DNA of 64,000 nt, from contig NZ_JACYMO010000008.1 of NCBI RefSeq assembly GCF_014838825.1, positions 1 through 64,000 of the forward strand, written 5' to 3'. Source of the DNA: Erwinia persicina (GTDB lineage: Bacteria; Pseudomonadota; Gammaproteobacteria; Enterobacterales; Enterobacteriaceae). Made by a program: the position numbers and the translations under genes. Shown here one piece after another: positions 21,046 to 31,125 of the stretch. Below the pieces are notes generated by a model that was not told the DNA's origin, made no database searches, and saw nothing but the letters and a program-made list of their open reading frames with translations. Within the stretch, counting starts at the first letter, position 1; each line of letters begins with the position of its first letter.

Positions 21046-21639
21046 ATGCTTTCCCTGTATCTGGCTTCTGGCTCGCCACGACGTCGCGAACTGCTGACGC
21101 AGCTGGGCCTGACTTTCGAACGCCTCGCTAACGAGGTCGAAGAGACGCGTTTGCCTGGCGAAACGGCAGAGCAGTATGTTCGCCGTCTGGCGCGGGATAA
21201 AGCCCGGGCCGGTGTGGCCGTGGCAGAAAGGGATCTCCCGGTACTGGGGGCGGATACGATTGTGGTCCTCAATAACCAAGTGCTGGAAAAACCCGCCGAT
21301 GCTGAGTCGGCCACCGCCATGCTGAGCATGCTCTCCGGCCAGACCCATGAGGTGATGACGGCCGTTGCCCTGGCTGACCGCCAGCGAACGCTGGAATGTC
21401 TTGTCGTCACCGAGGTGACCTTCCGCACCTTAACGCCAGAAGACATTGCGAATTATATTGCCAGCGGTGAGCCTATGGATAAAGCCGGGGCTTATGGCAT
21501 TCAGGGGTTGGGCGGCAACTTTGTCAGAAAAATTAACGGAAGCTATCACGCGGTTGTGGGACTGCCTCTGGTGGAAACAGCCGAACTGTTTAGCCACTTC
21601 CAGTCGCTGCGTGAAGTGAGAGGCCAAAATGACAGCTGA
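21046..21639 (+). CDS. yhdE: Maf-family nucleotide pyrophosphatase YhdE
   Basis: This 197-residue Maf protein hydrolyses dTTP/UTP (and modified forms) to monophosphates, a house-cleaning activity. The signature [14 protein letters not shown] is at residues 3-16, and the metal site LGADTIVVL and [16 protein letters not shown] follow. Length equals E. coli YhdE. It starts 9 nt after mreD and overlaps rng by 11 nt, matching the conserved mreBCD-maf-rng string. Confidence 0.95.
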   Translation: MLSLYLASGSPRRRELLTQLGLTFERLANEVEETRLPGETAEQYVRRLARDKARAGVAVAERDLPVLGADTIVVLNNQVLEKPADAESATAMLSMLSGQTHEVMTAVALADRQRTLECLVVTEVTFRTLTPEDIANYIASGEPMDKAGAYGIQGLGGNFVRKINGSYHAVVGLPLVETAELFSHFQSLREVRGQNDS

Positions 21640-23098
21640 ATTACTGGTGAATATTACGCCGTCAGAAACCCGTGTGGCTTACATCGACGGTGGCATTTTG
21701 CAGGAAATCCACATCGAGCGTGAAGCGCGTCGCGGCATTGTCGGTAACATTTATAAAGGCCGTGTCAGCCGTGTCCTTCCCGGCATGCAGGCCGCGTTTG
21801 TGGATATTGGTCTGGAAAAAGCCGCGTTTCTGCACGCGTCCGATATCATGCCGCACACCGAATGCGTCGCGCGCGACGAAAAGAAAAACTTTATCGTGCG
21901 CGATATCTCCGAACTGGTGCGCCAGGGGCAGGATCTGATGGTACAGGTGGTGAAAGATCCGCTGGGTACCAAAGGGGCGCGACTGACGACCGATATTACT
22001 TTGCCGTCACGCTATCTGGTCTTTATGCCGGGAGCTTCACATGTGGGCGTCTCACAGCGCATTGAAAGCGAAGCCGAGCGCGATCGCCTGAAAGCGGTGG
22101 TGGCGGGCTACTGTGATGAGCTGGGTGGCTATATTATCCGCACGGCCGCAGAGGGTGTGGGTGAAGATGAGCTGGCGTCTGATGCAGCCTTTCTGAAGCG
22201 CCTGTGGACCAAAGTGATTGAGCGTAAGAAACGCAATCAGACCCGCTGTCGTCTGTATGGCGAGGTTGCGTTGTCGCAACGCATCCTGCGCGACTTTGCC
22301 GGTGCCGCACTGGACCGTATTCGCATTGACTCACGTCAGACCTTTGAGCATCTGGTGGAGTTCACCGGTGAATATATTCCAGAGATGACCGCGAAGCTGG
22401 AGCTGTACACCGGAAAGCAGCCTATTTTTGATCTGTTCGATGTGGAAAATGAGATCCAGCGTTCGCTCGATCGCAAAGTCGAATTGAAGTCAGGCGGGTA
22501 CTTGATCATCGATCAGACCGAAGCCATGACCACCATTGATATCAATACCGGGGCATTTGTCGGCCACCGCAATCTTGAAGAAACCATCTTCAATACTAAT
22601 ATTGAAGCGACGCAGGCCATTGCCCGCCAGCTGCGCCTGCGTAATCTTGGCGGTATCATTATCATTGATTTCATCGATATGAATAACGATGAGCACCGCA
22701 GGCGCGTGCTGCACTCACTGGATCAGGCGTTAAGCAAAGACCGGGTGAAAACCGGGGTCAACGGCTTCTCGCAGCTGGGGCTGGTTGAGATGACGCGTAA
22801 ACGCACACGCGAAAGTATTGAGCATGTCCTCTGCCAGGACTGCCCGGTCTGCAAAGGACGTGGCACGCTCAAAACGGTGGAGACCGTCTGCTACGAGATT
22901 ATGCGCGAGATCGTGCGTGTGCATCATGCCTATGACTCCGATCGTTTCCTGGTTTATGCCTCTCCATCCGTGGGAGAAGCCCTGAAGAGTGACGAATCTC
23001 ACGCGCTGGCTGAGGTGGAAATCTTTGTCGGCAAACAGGTAAAAGTACAAATTGAGCCGCTTTATACGCAGGAACAATTTGACGTGGTCATGATGTAA
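21629..23098 (+). CDS. rng: Ribonuclease G
   Basis: This 489-residue endoribonuclease matures the 5' end of 16S rRNA and degrades some mRNAs. It has an N-terminal S1 domain (about residues 38-120), a 5' sensor region and a DNase I-like catalytic domain with the [10 protein letters not shown] segment. The zinc-link CPVCKGRGT lies near residue 407. It lacks the scaffold tail of RNase E. The length equals E. coli RNase G. The start overlaps the end of maf. Confidence 0.97.
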   Translation: MTAELLVNITPSETRVAYIDGGILQEIHIEREARRGIVGNIYKGRVSRVLPGMQAAFVDIGLEKAAFLHASDIMPHTECVARDEKKNFIVRDISELVRQGQDLMVQVVKDPLGTKGARLTTDITLPSRYLVFMPGASHVGVSQRIESEAERDRLKAVVAGYCDELGGYIIRTAAEGVGEDELASDAAFLKRLWTKVIERKKRNQTRCRLYGEVALSQRILRDFAGAALDRIRIDSRQTFEHLVEFTGEYIPEMTAKLELYTGKQPIFDLFDVENEIQRSLDRKVELKSGGYLIIDQTEAMTTIDINTGAFVGHRNLEETIFNTNIEATQAIARQLRLRNLGGIIIIDFIDMNNDEHRRRVLHSLDQALSKDRVKTGVNGFSQLGLVEMTRKRTRESIEHVLCQDCPVCKGRGTLKTVETVCYEIMREIVRVHHAYDSDRFLVYASPSVGEALKSDESHALAEVEIFVGKQVKVQIEPLYTQEQFDVVMM

Positions 23099-23257
23099 TT
23101 GCAGCGTGTTTATCCCGGTTATACGCTAATAAAGCGTACTAAGCTGGGGTAAACTGAAAATAACGGCTTGAACTGCCTTGTCGGGTCTTGCTTGCGGGAC
23201 AACCAACCGATTTTTAGTGACTGACTATCCGTTGCAGCGGAAGACAAGGAGAGGTGT

Positions 23258-26200
23258 GTGAGGCAATTGCCCAGAATTTTGCTACTAACAGGCGCAACAT
23301 TGGTTGTGGTGACTGCGCTATTGGTTAGTGGCTTACGTCTGCTAATGCCACACATGAATAGCTGGCGCACGCCCATTCTTGAGCAGGTTTCTGCTGCTGC
23401 GGGGCTAAAGATAGAGGCCAGTTCCCTTGAAGGTCGGTGGGAAAATTTTGGCCCGCGCCTGGAAATAAAAGATATTCAGGCGGACTTCCCCGATGGCGGT
23501 GGGCTGAAAATACAGCGTGTCACGCTGGCACTGGATGTCTGGCAGTCTCTCCTGCACCTGCGCTGGCAGTTTCGCGATCTGACCTTCTGGCAGCTTAATC
23601 TGGTGACCAACACGCCGCTTACGGGTGGCAATAAACAACAGCCAGATTTTCAAACGGAACGGCTGAACGATCTCTTCCTGCGTCAGTTTGACCATTTCGA
23701 CCTCCGCGACAGCCAAATCAGTTTTGTCACGCTGTCCGGCCAGCGTGCCACGCTGGCCATTCCCCAGCTCTCCTGGCTGAATGAAGAAACCCGACACCGT
23801 GCGGAAGGACTGGTCAGCCTGTCCAGCTTTACCGGCCAGCATGGCGTAGTGCAGCTGCGGCTGGATCTCAGCGACAAAAACGGTTACCTCAGTACCGGAC
23901 GGGTCTGGATGCAGGCCGATGATGTGGATGTGAAGCCCTGGCTGGGGCAGTGGATGCGCGATAATACCAGTCTGGAAAGTGCCCGCTTCAGCCTCGCGGC
24001 CTGGATGAGCGTCGAAAACGGCGATATACACGGCGGCGATATCTGGCTGAAGAAAGGGGGAGCTAACTGGCTCGGTGACAGACAACCACACCACCTCAGC
24101 GTGGATAACCTCACGGCGCACGTCAGCCGTTTTAACGGCGGCTGGAATATCAGCGTCCCGCAAACGCGGTTTATTACCGACGGCAAACCCTGGCCGCACG
24201 GGCAGTTCTCCCTGCTGTGGCTGCCGGAAAACCCACAACTGCCAGGCCCTGATCACAGTCAGGAAGTGCGGGTGAGGGCGACCGATATTGATCTTGAGCG
24301 TCTTGAACCGCTGATCCCACTGTTTGCCAAACTCTCTCCTCAACTGCTGGAAAACTGGCGTTCTTTGCAGCCGCGCGGCCAACTTGATGCGCTGGCGCTG
24401 GATGTGCCCCTTCAGCAGCCGGAACGGACGCGCTTCCAGGCGCAGTGGCGGGATCTGAGCTGGCAGCAGTGGAAAATTGTGCCGGGCATGGAGCATTTTA
24501 ACGGGACGCTGGCGGGCGGCGTGGCCGACGGGCGCATGGCGTTCACGTTGCATCAGGCGACCCTGCCCTACGGCGATATGTTCCGTGCTCCGCTGGAGAT
24601 CGCCCGGGCTACGGGCGCCATCAGCTGGCAGTACGGTGAGCAGGGGCTGACACTTTCCGGGCAGCAGCTTGACGTTCAGGCTCGCTCACTGTGGGCGCGC
24701 GGCGACTTCCGCTACCGGCAGGCGAAAGATCAGCCGCCCCAGCTTGATATTCTCGCTGGCATTAACCTGACTCATGCCGGTGATGCCTGGCGTTATTTCC
24801 CGGAACCTTTGATGGGGACGTCGCTAACGGACTACCTCAGCGGGGCGCTGAGAGGCGGACAGGTACAGAATGCGACGCTGCTTTTTGCCGGTGATCCGCA
24901 GCAGTTTCCGTTCAAACATAATGACGGCATGTTTGAAGTCGCCGTGCCGCTGCGTCAGGCAACCTATGAGTTTGAACCCGGCTGGCCTGCGCTGGAAAAC
25001 CTGAATATTGACCTCGACTTCGCGAATAACGGCCTGTGGATGCGCGCGGCAGAGATTAAGCTGGGGGAGGTTAACGGCCATAACATTTCGGCCGTGATCC
25101 CTGACTATCTGAAGGAGAAACTGATTATTGACGGCGAGATCAGCGGCGGTGGGCCGCAGATCCGCGACTACTTTAATCAGTCTCCGCTAAAATCTTCGTT
25201 AGGCGCGGCGCTTGATGAGCTGCAAATCGGCGGGGATGTTAGTGGTCGCTTACATCTCGATATACCGCTGGATGGCAAGGACGTCCGGGCGACGGGCGAT
25301 GTGAATTTTGCACATAACTCGCTGCTGATTAGGCCGCTCGATACCCAATTTGACGCGCTGACCGGGCACTTTACCTACGATAACGGCGACCTGAAAAGCG
25401 ATGCCATGACCGCGCGCTGGTTTGGCCAGCCCGTCGGCGTCAGTTTTAACACCCGTGAAGGTGAAAAAGAGTACCAAATCGGTGTGGATCTCAATGCAGA
25501 CTGGCAGCCAGGCACAATGACCGCTCTCCCGGAGGCTGTGCGTAAAAAGCTGGGCGGTAACCTGCCGTGGCAGAGCAACGTGCTGGTGACATTACCGCAT
25601 ACGGGGGGAGCCCGTTATCAGATTAATATCGACGGCGATCTGAAGAGTGTGAGCAGTCACTTACCTGCACCGCTGGATAAAAAGAGCGGTAGCGCGCTTC
25701 CGGTTAAGGTTATGGCAAAAGGCAACCTGAACAGCGTTGAGGTGAGTGGTTCGGTCGGCGATCGCCACCGGTTTAACAGCCGCTGGCTGCTGGAAAAGCA
25801 GCTGAAGGTTGACCGGGGCATCTGGGAAAACGATGCGAAACAGACCCCGGCGCTGCCAGATCACAGCGGAATGGTGCTCAATCTACCTGCCCTTGACGGT
25901 GAGGCCTGGCTTGGCCTGCTGGGGGCGGGGACCGGCATCGGCGGGGGGGGGAAATCTGGCACGACCATGCTGCCGGGCAATATCCGCGTACATACCCCGT
26001 CACTGACGCTGGCCGGTCAGCAATGGGAAGATCTTACCGCCACCCTGACTCAGAGTGTCGCCGGCGAGATGACTGCCAGCGTTGAGGGCAAGACCATCAG
26101 CGGTTCTCTGGTCACCCAACAGAAAGGTCCGTGGCTGGCTAACCTGAAATATCTTTATTACAACCCGCAGTGGGACAGCAAAGGGACGTCTTCACCCCTG

Positions 26201-27061
26201 CCGACGGATGCCAGTGCGGTGAACTTTAGCCGCTGGCCTGCGCTGCGGCTGAACTGTGAGGAGTGCTGGCTGCGTGGCCAGAAGTTTGGCCACATCAGGG
26301 GGGCGCTGACGCCGTCCGGTGATACGCTGAAGTTAGAGAACGGGCTGATTGATAGCGGTAATGCAAAGCTGACCGTTAACGGCGAATGGGTGAACCAGCC
26401 GGGCCAGCAGCGGACGTCACTGAAAGGCGTGCTAAGTGGCAAAAAAATTGATGATGCAACGAACTGGTTCGGCGTCAGCTCACCGCTGCGCGACTCACCG
26501 TTTAAGTTTGAGTATGACCTGCACTGGCAGTCTGCTCCCTGGCAGCCGTCGGAAGCCTCGCTAAGCGGCGTGTTAAAATCGCATCTTGGTGCCGGACAGA
26601 TAGCTGATGTCTCAACCGGGCGGGCCGGACAGCTTCTGCGTCTGGTCAGCTTCGACTCGCTGCTGCGTAAGTTGCGCCTCGATTTCAGCGACACCTTCAG
26701 TCAGGGTTTCTACTTTGATTCTGTTAACGGTACGGCGTGGATTGAAAACGGTGTGATGCACACCGATAACCTGCTGGTGGACGGGCTCGAGGCTGATATT
26801 GCCATGAAAGGTAAGGTTGATCTGGTGCAGCGGCAGATTGATATGGAAGCCGTGGTGGCACCGGAGATTTCGGCCACCGTCGGCGTAGCCACGGCCTTTG
26901 CGGTGAACCCGGTGATTGGTGCCGCGGTCTTTGCCGCCAGTAAGGTACTCGGGCCGCTGTGGAGCAAAATTTCCGTGCTGCGTTACCATATCAGCGGGCC
27001 GATAGATAAACCCAAAATTGATGAAGTCCTGCGCAAACCACGCGACACTGGCAGTAAGTGA
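23258..27061 (+). CDS. yhdP: AsmA-like phospholipid transport protein YhdP
   Basis: This 1267-residue protein has one N-terminal membrane anchor (about residues 5-25) and a very long periplasmic beta-rich body of the AsmA/DUF3971 family. YhdP, with TamB and YdbH, carries phospholipids to the outer membrane in E. coli. The C-terminal segment (EISATVGVATAFAVNPVIGAA) is strongly conserved. It starts with GTG behind AAGGAGAGG, and the length is within one residue of E. coli YhdP. Middle parts are diverged, as usual for the family. Confidence 0.95.
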   Translation: MRQLPRILLLTGATLVVVTALLVSGLRLLMPHMNSWRTPILEQVSAAAGLKIEASSLEGRWENFGPRLEIKDIQADFPDGGGLKIQRVTLALDVWQSLLHLRWQFRDLTFWQLNLVTNTPLTGGNKQQPDFQTERLNDLFLRQFDHFDLRDSQISFVTLSGQRATLAIPQLSWLNEETRHRAEGLVSLSSFTGQHGVVQLRLDLSDKNGYLSTGRVWMQADDVDVKPWLGQWMRDNTSLESARFSLAAWMSVENGDIHGGDIWLKKGGANWLGDRQPHHLSVDNLTAHVSRFNGGWNISVPQTRFITDGKPWPHGQFSLLWLPENPQLPGPDHSQEVRVRATDIDLERLEPLIPLFAKLSPQLLENWRSLQPRGQLDALALDVPLQQPERTRFQAQWRDLSWQQWKIVPGMEHFNGTLAGGVADGRMAFTLHQATLPYGDMFRAPLEIARATGAISWQYGEQGLTLSGQQLDVQARSLWARGDFRYRQAKDQPPQLDILAGINLTHAGDAWRYFPEPLMGTSLTDYLSGALRGGQVQNATLLFAGDPQQFPFKHNDGMFEVAVPLRQATYEFEPGWPALENLNIDLDFANNGLWMRAAEIKLGEVNGHNISAVIPDYLKEKLIIDGEISGGGPQIRDYFNQSPLKSSLGAALDELQIGGDVSGRLHLDIPLDGKDVRATGDVNFAHNSLLIRPLDTQFDALTGHFTYDNGDLKSDAMTARWFGQPVGVSFNTREGEKEYQIGVDLNADWQPGTMTALPEAVRKKLGGNLPWQSNVLVTLPHTGGARYQINIDGDLKSVSSHLPAPLDKKSGSALPVKVMAKGNLNSVEVSGSVGDRHRFNSRWLLEKQLKVDRGIWENDAKQTPALPDHSGMVLNLPALDGEAWLGLLGAGTGIGGGGKSGTTMLPGNIRVHTPSLTLAGQQWEDLTATLTQSVAGEMTASVEGKTISGSLVTQQKGPWLANLKYLYYNPQWDSKGTSSPLPTDASAVNFSRWPALRLNCEECWLRGQKFGHIRGALTPSGDTLKLENGLIDSGNAKLTVNGEWVNQPGQQRTSLKGVLSGKKIDDATNWFGVSSPLRDSPFKFEYDLHWQSAPWQPSEASLSGVLKSHLGAGQIADVSTGRAGQLLRLVSFDSLLRKLRLDFSDTFSQGFYFDSVNGTAWIENGVMHTDNLLVDGLEADIAMKGKVDLVQRQIDMEAVVAPEISATVGVATAFAVNPVIGAAVFAASKVLGPLWSKISVLRYHISGPIDKPKIDEVLRKPRDTGSK

Positions 27062-27144
27062 GTTTGACGTAGCCGCTGTATTGCCTCAGGCTGTCACTAT
27101 CCTTCATCTTTCACGCTGCTGGCGCGTCGGCTGCTCTTTACTCC

Positions 27145-27172
27145 CCGGTCACTTACTACGGTAAGCGACCGG
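27145..27172 (+). other. Hairpin between yhdP and tldD
   Basis: CCGGTC-A-CTTAC and GTAAG-C-GACCGG form a stem interrupted by one mismatch. No T run follows. It may stabilise the yhdP message or attenuate into tldD, whose start is about 75 nt downstream. Confidence 0.4.
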
Positions 27173-27245
27173 TCGCCGCCGTCCTGCACCCTGAAATCTA
27201 TCGGGTATGATTGATGGTGAAAGTACCCACACAGAGTGAGAATTC

Positions 27246-28691
27246 ATGAGTCTGAATCTGGTAAGTGAGCAGTTACTAACTGCTAACAATATTAGTCAAA
27301 GCGCCCTTTTTTCCATCCTCGGCCAGCTTTCCGAGCGCAAGCTGGACTATGCCGACCTTTATTTTCAGTCCAGCTACCATGAATCCTGGGTACTGGAAGA
27401 TCGCATTATTAAAGACGGCTCCTACAATATCGATCAGGGCGTAGGCGTGCGTGCCGTCAGCGGCGAAAAGACCGGCTTTGCCTATGCCGACCAGATCACG
27501 CTGAATGCGCTGCATCAGAGCGCAACGGCTGCCCGCAGCATCGTGCGTGAGCAGGGCAACGGCCAGTCGCGGACGCTGGGTGCGGTCATCAACCGGTCGT
27601 TGTACCCGGCACTCGATCCCCTGCAGAGTCTGTCACGGGAAGAGAAAATCGCGCTCCTGCACCGCGTCGACAGCGCGGCTCGCGCCGCTGATAAACGCGT
27701 GCAGGAAGTGTCTGCCAGCCTGACCGGCGTGTATGAGCTGATTCTGGTTGCCGCTACTGATGGCACTCTGGCCGCCGATGTGCGTCCGCTGGTGCGCCTT
27801 TCGGTCAGCGTACAGGTGGAAGATAACGGTAAGCGTGAGCGCGGTGCCAGCGGTGGCGGCGGGCGCTTTGGTTACGAATTCTTCCTGGCCAATGAAGACG
27901 GTGAAGTGCGGGCCGATGCCTGGGCGCGTGAAGCGGTGCGCATGGCGCTGGTGAATCTGAATGCAATCGCCGCTCCGGCGGGCACCATTCCGGTTGTGCT
28001 GGGCGCGGGCTGGCCTGGCGTGCTGCTGCATGAAGCGGTCGGTCACGGACTGGAAGGCGATTTTAACCGTCGGGGAACGTCAGTCTTTAGCGGTCAGATG
28101 GGCCAGCTGGTGGCTTCCGAGCTGTGCACCGTGGTGGATGATGGCACCATTGATGGCCTGCGTGGATCGCTGGCCGTGGATGATGAAGGCGTACCGGGTC
28201 AGTACAATGTCCTGATTGAGAACGGGATCCTGAAAGGTTACATGCAGGATAAGCTCAATGCCCGCCTGATGGGTGTGGCACCGACCGGTAACGGTCGCCG
28301 TGAGTCTTACGCGCATCTGCCGATGCCCCGCATGACCAACACCTATATGCTGGCAGGAAAATCCACCCCACAGGACATTATTGAAAGCGTCGAGTACGGC
28401 CTGTATGCGCCAAACTTCGGCGGCGGACAGGTGGATATCACCTCCGGTAAGTTCGTTTTCTCCACCTCAGAGGCCTATCTGATTGAAAACGGTAAGGTGA
28501 CGAAGCCGGTGAAAGGCGCAACGCTTATCGGCTCCGGCATTGAGGCGATGCAACAGATATCGATGGTGGGTAACGATCTGGCGCTGGATAAAGGCGTCGG
28601 CGTCTGCGGTAAAGAGGGCCAAAGCCTGCCGGTTGGCGTCGGCCAGCCAACCCTGAAGCTGGATAAACTGACCGTAGGCGGCACCGCTTAA
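27246..28691 (+). CDS. tldD: Metalloprotease TldD
   Basis: This 481-residue subunit pairs with TldE to form a zinc protease that trims peptides such as microcin B17 precursor and the antitoxin CcdA. The HExxxH-type metal motif is [12 protein letters not shown], with a downstream Cys ligand in the C-terminal region (GVCGKEGQ). The length equals E. coli TldD. It follows yhdP in the conserved order. Confidence 0.96.
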   Translation: MSLNLVSEQLLTANNISQSALFSILGQLSERKLDYADLYFQSSYHESWVLEDRIIKDGSYNIDQGVGVRAVSGEKTGFAYADQITLNALHQSATAARSIVREQGNGQSRTLGAVINRSLYPALDPLQSLSREEKIALLHRVDSAARAADKRVQEVSASLTGVYELILVAATDGTLAADVRPLVRLSVSVQVEDNGKRERGASGGGGRFGYEFFLANEDGEVRADAWAREAVRMALVNLNAIAAPAGTIPVVLGAGWPGVLLHEAVGHGLEGDFNRRGTSVFSGQMGQLVASELCTVVDDGTIDGLRGSLAVDDEGVPGQYNVLIENGILKGYMQDKLNARLMGVAPTGNGRRESYAHLPMPRMTNTYMLAGKSTPQDIIESVEYGLYAPNFGGGQVDITSGKFVFSTSEAYLIENGKVTKPVKGATLIGSGIEAMQQISMVGNDLALDKGVGVCGKEGQSLPVGVGQPTLKLDKLTVGGTA

Positions 28692-28773
28692 TCCCGGGCG
28701 GAGCGGAAAAAGGTCTGCCCCTGCCACTGAATTCAGCGCAGCGGGCGATCTTTTTTTCGGTCGCCCCGGCAGC

Positions 28774-29688
28774 TTATTTACGAAATTCCTGGTAAATCTC
28801 CGCCACCTTATCGAAATAGTCCGTCAGATAGTTGATACACACCTGCACCTTGAGCGGCAGCTTATCCTTTTGCGTATATACAGCGTACACCGGGCGCGGC
28901 ACCGACTGATAATGGGCAAACAGGATCTCTACCCGCCCTGCGTTAATTTCATCAATAATCCACATCAGCGGCACATAGGCGATGCCGGTGCCGGACTTCA
29001 GCCAGCGGATCAGCGTCTGAGAATCATTGGTGGCAAAACGGCCCTGAGGTGAAAGGCGGATCGAGGTTCCTTCCGGTGAGGTCAGCTCAAAGTCGTTATC
29101 CGGGCGGACGCTGTACTGCAGCCAGGAATAGTTACTGATATCCGAGGGCTTCTCAGGCGTGCCGAACTGAGCGAGGTAGCTTTTTGCTGCACAGACCACC
29201 ATCGGCATAGAGCCTAAGCGTTTCGAAAAAAGGCTGGAGTCCTGAAGCGCACCGACGCGGATCACCAGATCAAGCCCGTCGGCAATCAGGTCAGGTGCCG
29301 GGATGCCGGTCACCAGATTGACCGTCAGTCCGGGGTACTCTTTCAGCATCTCTTCGGTCATCGGGGCCAGCAGGTTTTGCGACATCGTCGACGAGCTGCC
29401 GATGCGCAACGTACCGATGGGCGTATTATTAAAGGCCCACAGCTGTTCATGTACCTGCTGCGCTTCGGACATCATGCGCCGGCAGCCCTGGAAGTAGATC
29501 TTCCCGGCCTCGGTCAGCCCCAGGCTGCGCGTACTGCGATTAAGCAGTTTCACCTGCAGCTCATTTTCCAGTCGGGCCACAATCTGGCTGACGGCCGATA
29601 CGCTCAACTGCATATGCTGTGCCGCTGCCGTAAACGAACCCAACTCAACCACTTTGGCGAAAACGGTCATGCCCTTTAATCTTTCCAT
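28774..29688 (-). CDS. aaeR: LysR-type regulator AaeR
   Basis: This 304-residue regulator has an N-terminal winged helix (about residues 4-60, FTAAAQHMQLSVSAVSQIVARLE) and a LysR effector domain. In E. coli it activates the divergent aaeXAB genes in response to aromatic acids such as p-hydroxybenzoate. It is divergent from aaeX here too, with 280 bp between, and is convergent with tldD. Confidence 0.93.
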   Translation of the reverse strand: MERLKGMTVFAKVVELGSFTAAAQHMQLSVSAVSQIVARLENELQVKLLNRSTRSLGLTEAGKIYFQGCRRMMSEAQQVHEQLWAFNNTPIGTLRIGSSSTMSQNLLAPMTEEMLKEYPGLTVNLVTGIPAPDLIADGLDLVIRVGALQDSSLFSKRLGSMPMVVCAAKSYLAQFGTPEKPSDISNYSWLQYSVRPDNDFELTSPEGTSIRLSPQGRFATNDSQTLIRWLKSGTGIAYVPLMWIIDEINAGRVEILFAHYQSVPRPVYAVYTQKDKLPLKVQVCINYLTDYFDKVAEIYQEFRK

Positions 29689-29706
29689 TATTAACTCTGG
29701 CTTAAA

Positions 29707-29722
29707 AGTGATTTAGATCACA
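29707..29722. promoter_or_regulatory. Strong CRP site between aaeR and aaeX
   Basis: AGTGATTTAGATCACA matches 14 of 16 positions of the CRP palindrome TGTGATCTAGATCACA, with A-rich and T-rich flanks. It lies 18 bp before the aaeR start and about 250 bp before aaeX, downstream of the TATAAG-like element for aaeR at 29735-29740. By that position CRP would repress aaeR, or activate rightward. Pattern match only. Confidence 0.6.
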
Positions 29723-29968
29723 TTTGGTAGATAACTTATAGTCAGCCGCGTTACTATAGCATCGTCGGGTTATCGTTCCCTCACCCCATTCCCTTTAAAT
29801 GCGGGCTCACTGAACAGGCTATTATTCAATGAGCTTCGGTGCTGATGCGTCTCTTCAGTCGACTTGTCGATGAAACATCATAAACCTGCATACCTTTCCG
29901 CGTGGTTAACGGGAGAGGCGTGAGCGGTGAGTGCGGGTGGCCTGGTCAGGTATTTATAAGGATAAGAG

Positions 29969-30172
29969 ATGAGTGTGCTACCCGTTGTTGTGGTGTTCGG
30001 GATGTCATTCCCCCCCATTTTTTTTGAAATTATAGTGTCACTGATGGTGTTCTGGCTGGTGCGACGTCTTATTACCCCAACCGGGATTTACGATCTTGTC
30101 TGGCACCCGGCACTGTTTAATACAGCATTGTACTGCTGCCTGTTTTATCTGGTATCCCGATTGTTCGTCTGA
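29969..30172 (+). CDS. aaeX: Small membrane protein AaeX
   Basis: This 67-residue protein has two hydrophobic helices and closely follows E. coli AaeX ([27 protein letters not shown] core). It belongs to the DUF1656 family always found before the AaeA/EmrA-like and AaeB-like efflux genes. The function is unknown; it probably assists the exporter. It is 7 nt before aaeA. Confidence 0.94.
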   Translation: MSVLPVVVVFGMSFPPIFFEIIVSLMVFWLVRRLITPTGIYDLVWHPALFNTALYCCLFYLVSRLFV

Positions 30173-30179
30173 GGTCATC

Positions 30180-31112
30180 GTGAAAGCTCTAACAAGAAAA
30201 ATCTCCCGTTTCGCCATTACCCTGCTGCTGGTGATCATCGCCGTTGTCCTGATTTTCCGCGTGTGGGTGTTTTACACCGAATCCCCCTGGACACGTGACG
30301 CTAAATTTACGGCCGATGTGGTGGCGATTGCCCCTGATGTCAGCGGCCTGATTACCGATGTCCGCGTCCATGACAATCAGCTGGTGCAGAAAGACCAGGT
30401 ACTGTTCACCATTGACCAGCCGCGCTACCAGAAAACCCTGGAAGAGGCGGAGGCCGACGTGGCCTATTATCAGGCTGTGCTGGGTGAAAAGCGTCGTGAA
30501 GCATCTCGCCGTAATAAGCTGGGCGTCTCAGCCATGTCGCGCGAGGCGATTGACCAGGCCAATAATGACTATCAGACGACAGAGCATCAGCTGGCGAAAG
30601 CGGTGGCCACGCGTGACCTGGCGAAGCTGGACCTGGAGCGTACGGTCGTTAAAGCCCCGTCTGCGGGCTGGATAACTAACCTGAATGTTTATACCGGTGA
30701 GTTTATTACCCGAGGGTCGACCTCCGTGGCGCTGGTGAAACAGAATTCGTTTTACGTGCTGGCCTATCTGGAAGAGACCAAGCTGGATGGCATCCGCCCG
30801 GGCTACCGGGTTGAGATTACCCCCCTGGGCAGCAACCACGTGCTGCACGGGTCGGTCGACAGTGTAGCTGCAGGCGTGACCAACAGCAGCAGCACCGTTG
30901 ACAGTAAAGGGATGGCCACTATCGACTCTAATCTGGAGTGGGTGCGTCTGGCGCAGCGCGTGCCGGTGCGTATTCATCTTGACCAGCAGCCGGGTAACCT
31001 TTATCCGTCAGGGACCACCGCGACCGTTGTGGTTACCGGGGCCAGGGATCGCCAGGATAAAGACCGTTCACCGCTGATGCAGCTGATGCATCGTCTGCGC
31101 GAGTTTGGTTGA
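30180..31112 (+). CDS. aaeA: p-Hydroxybenzoic acid efflux membrane-fusion subunit AaeA
   Basis: This 310-residue HlyD/EmrA-type adaptor has one N-terminal helix (about residues 11-31), a lipoyl-like barrel and a hairpin. It links the AaeB inner-membrane pump to an outer-membrane exit. The GTG at 30180, 5 nt after GAGG, was chosen because it gives exactly the E. coli length ([11 protein letters not shown]). Longer frames overlap aaeX. It ends in HRLREFG like E. coli AaeA. Confidence 0.95.
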   Translation: MKALTRKISRFAITLLLVIIAVVLIFRVWVFYTESPWTRDAKFTADVVAIAPDVSGLITDVRVHDNQLVQKDQVLFTIDQPRYQKTLEEAEADVAYYQAVLGEKRREASRRNKLGVSAMSREAIDQANNDYQTTEHQLAKAVATRDLAKLDLERTVVKAPSAGWITNLNVYTGEFITRGSTSVALVKQNSFYVLAYLEETKLDGIRPGYRVEITPLGSNHVLHGSVDSVAAGVTNSSSTVDSKGMATIDSNLEWVRLAQRVPVRIHLDQQPGNLYPSGTTATVVVTGARDRQDKDRSPLMQLMHRLREFG

Positions 31113-31125
31113 GGCGGGGCCGGTT

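Noticed and set aside
23405..24553. A 382-codon minus-strand frame inside yhdP
   Set aside because: Antisense shadow of a well-supported gene; its composition mirrors the yhdP codons.
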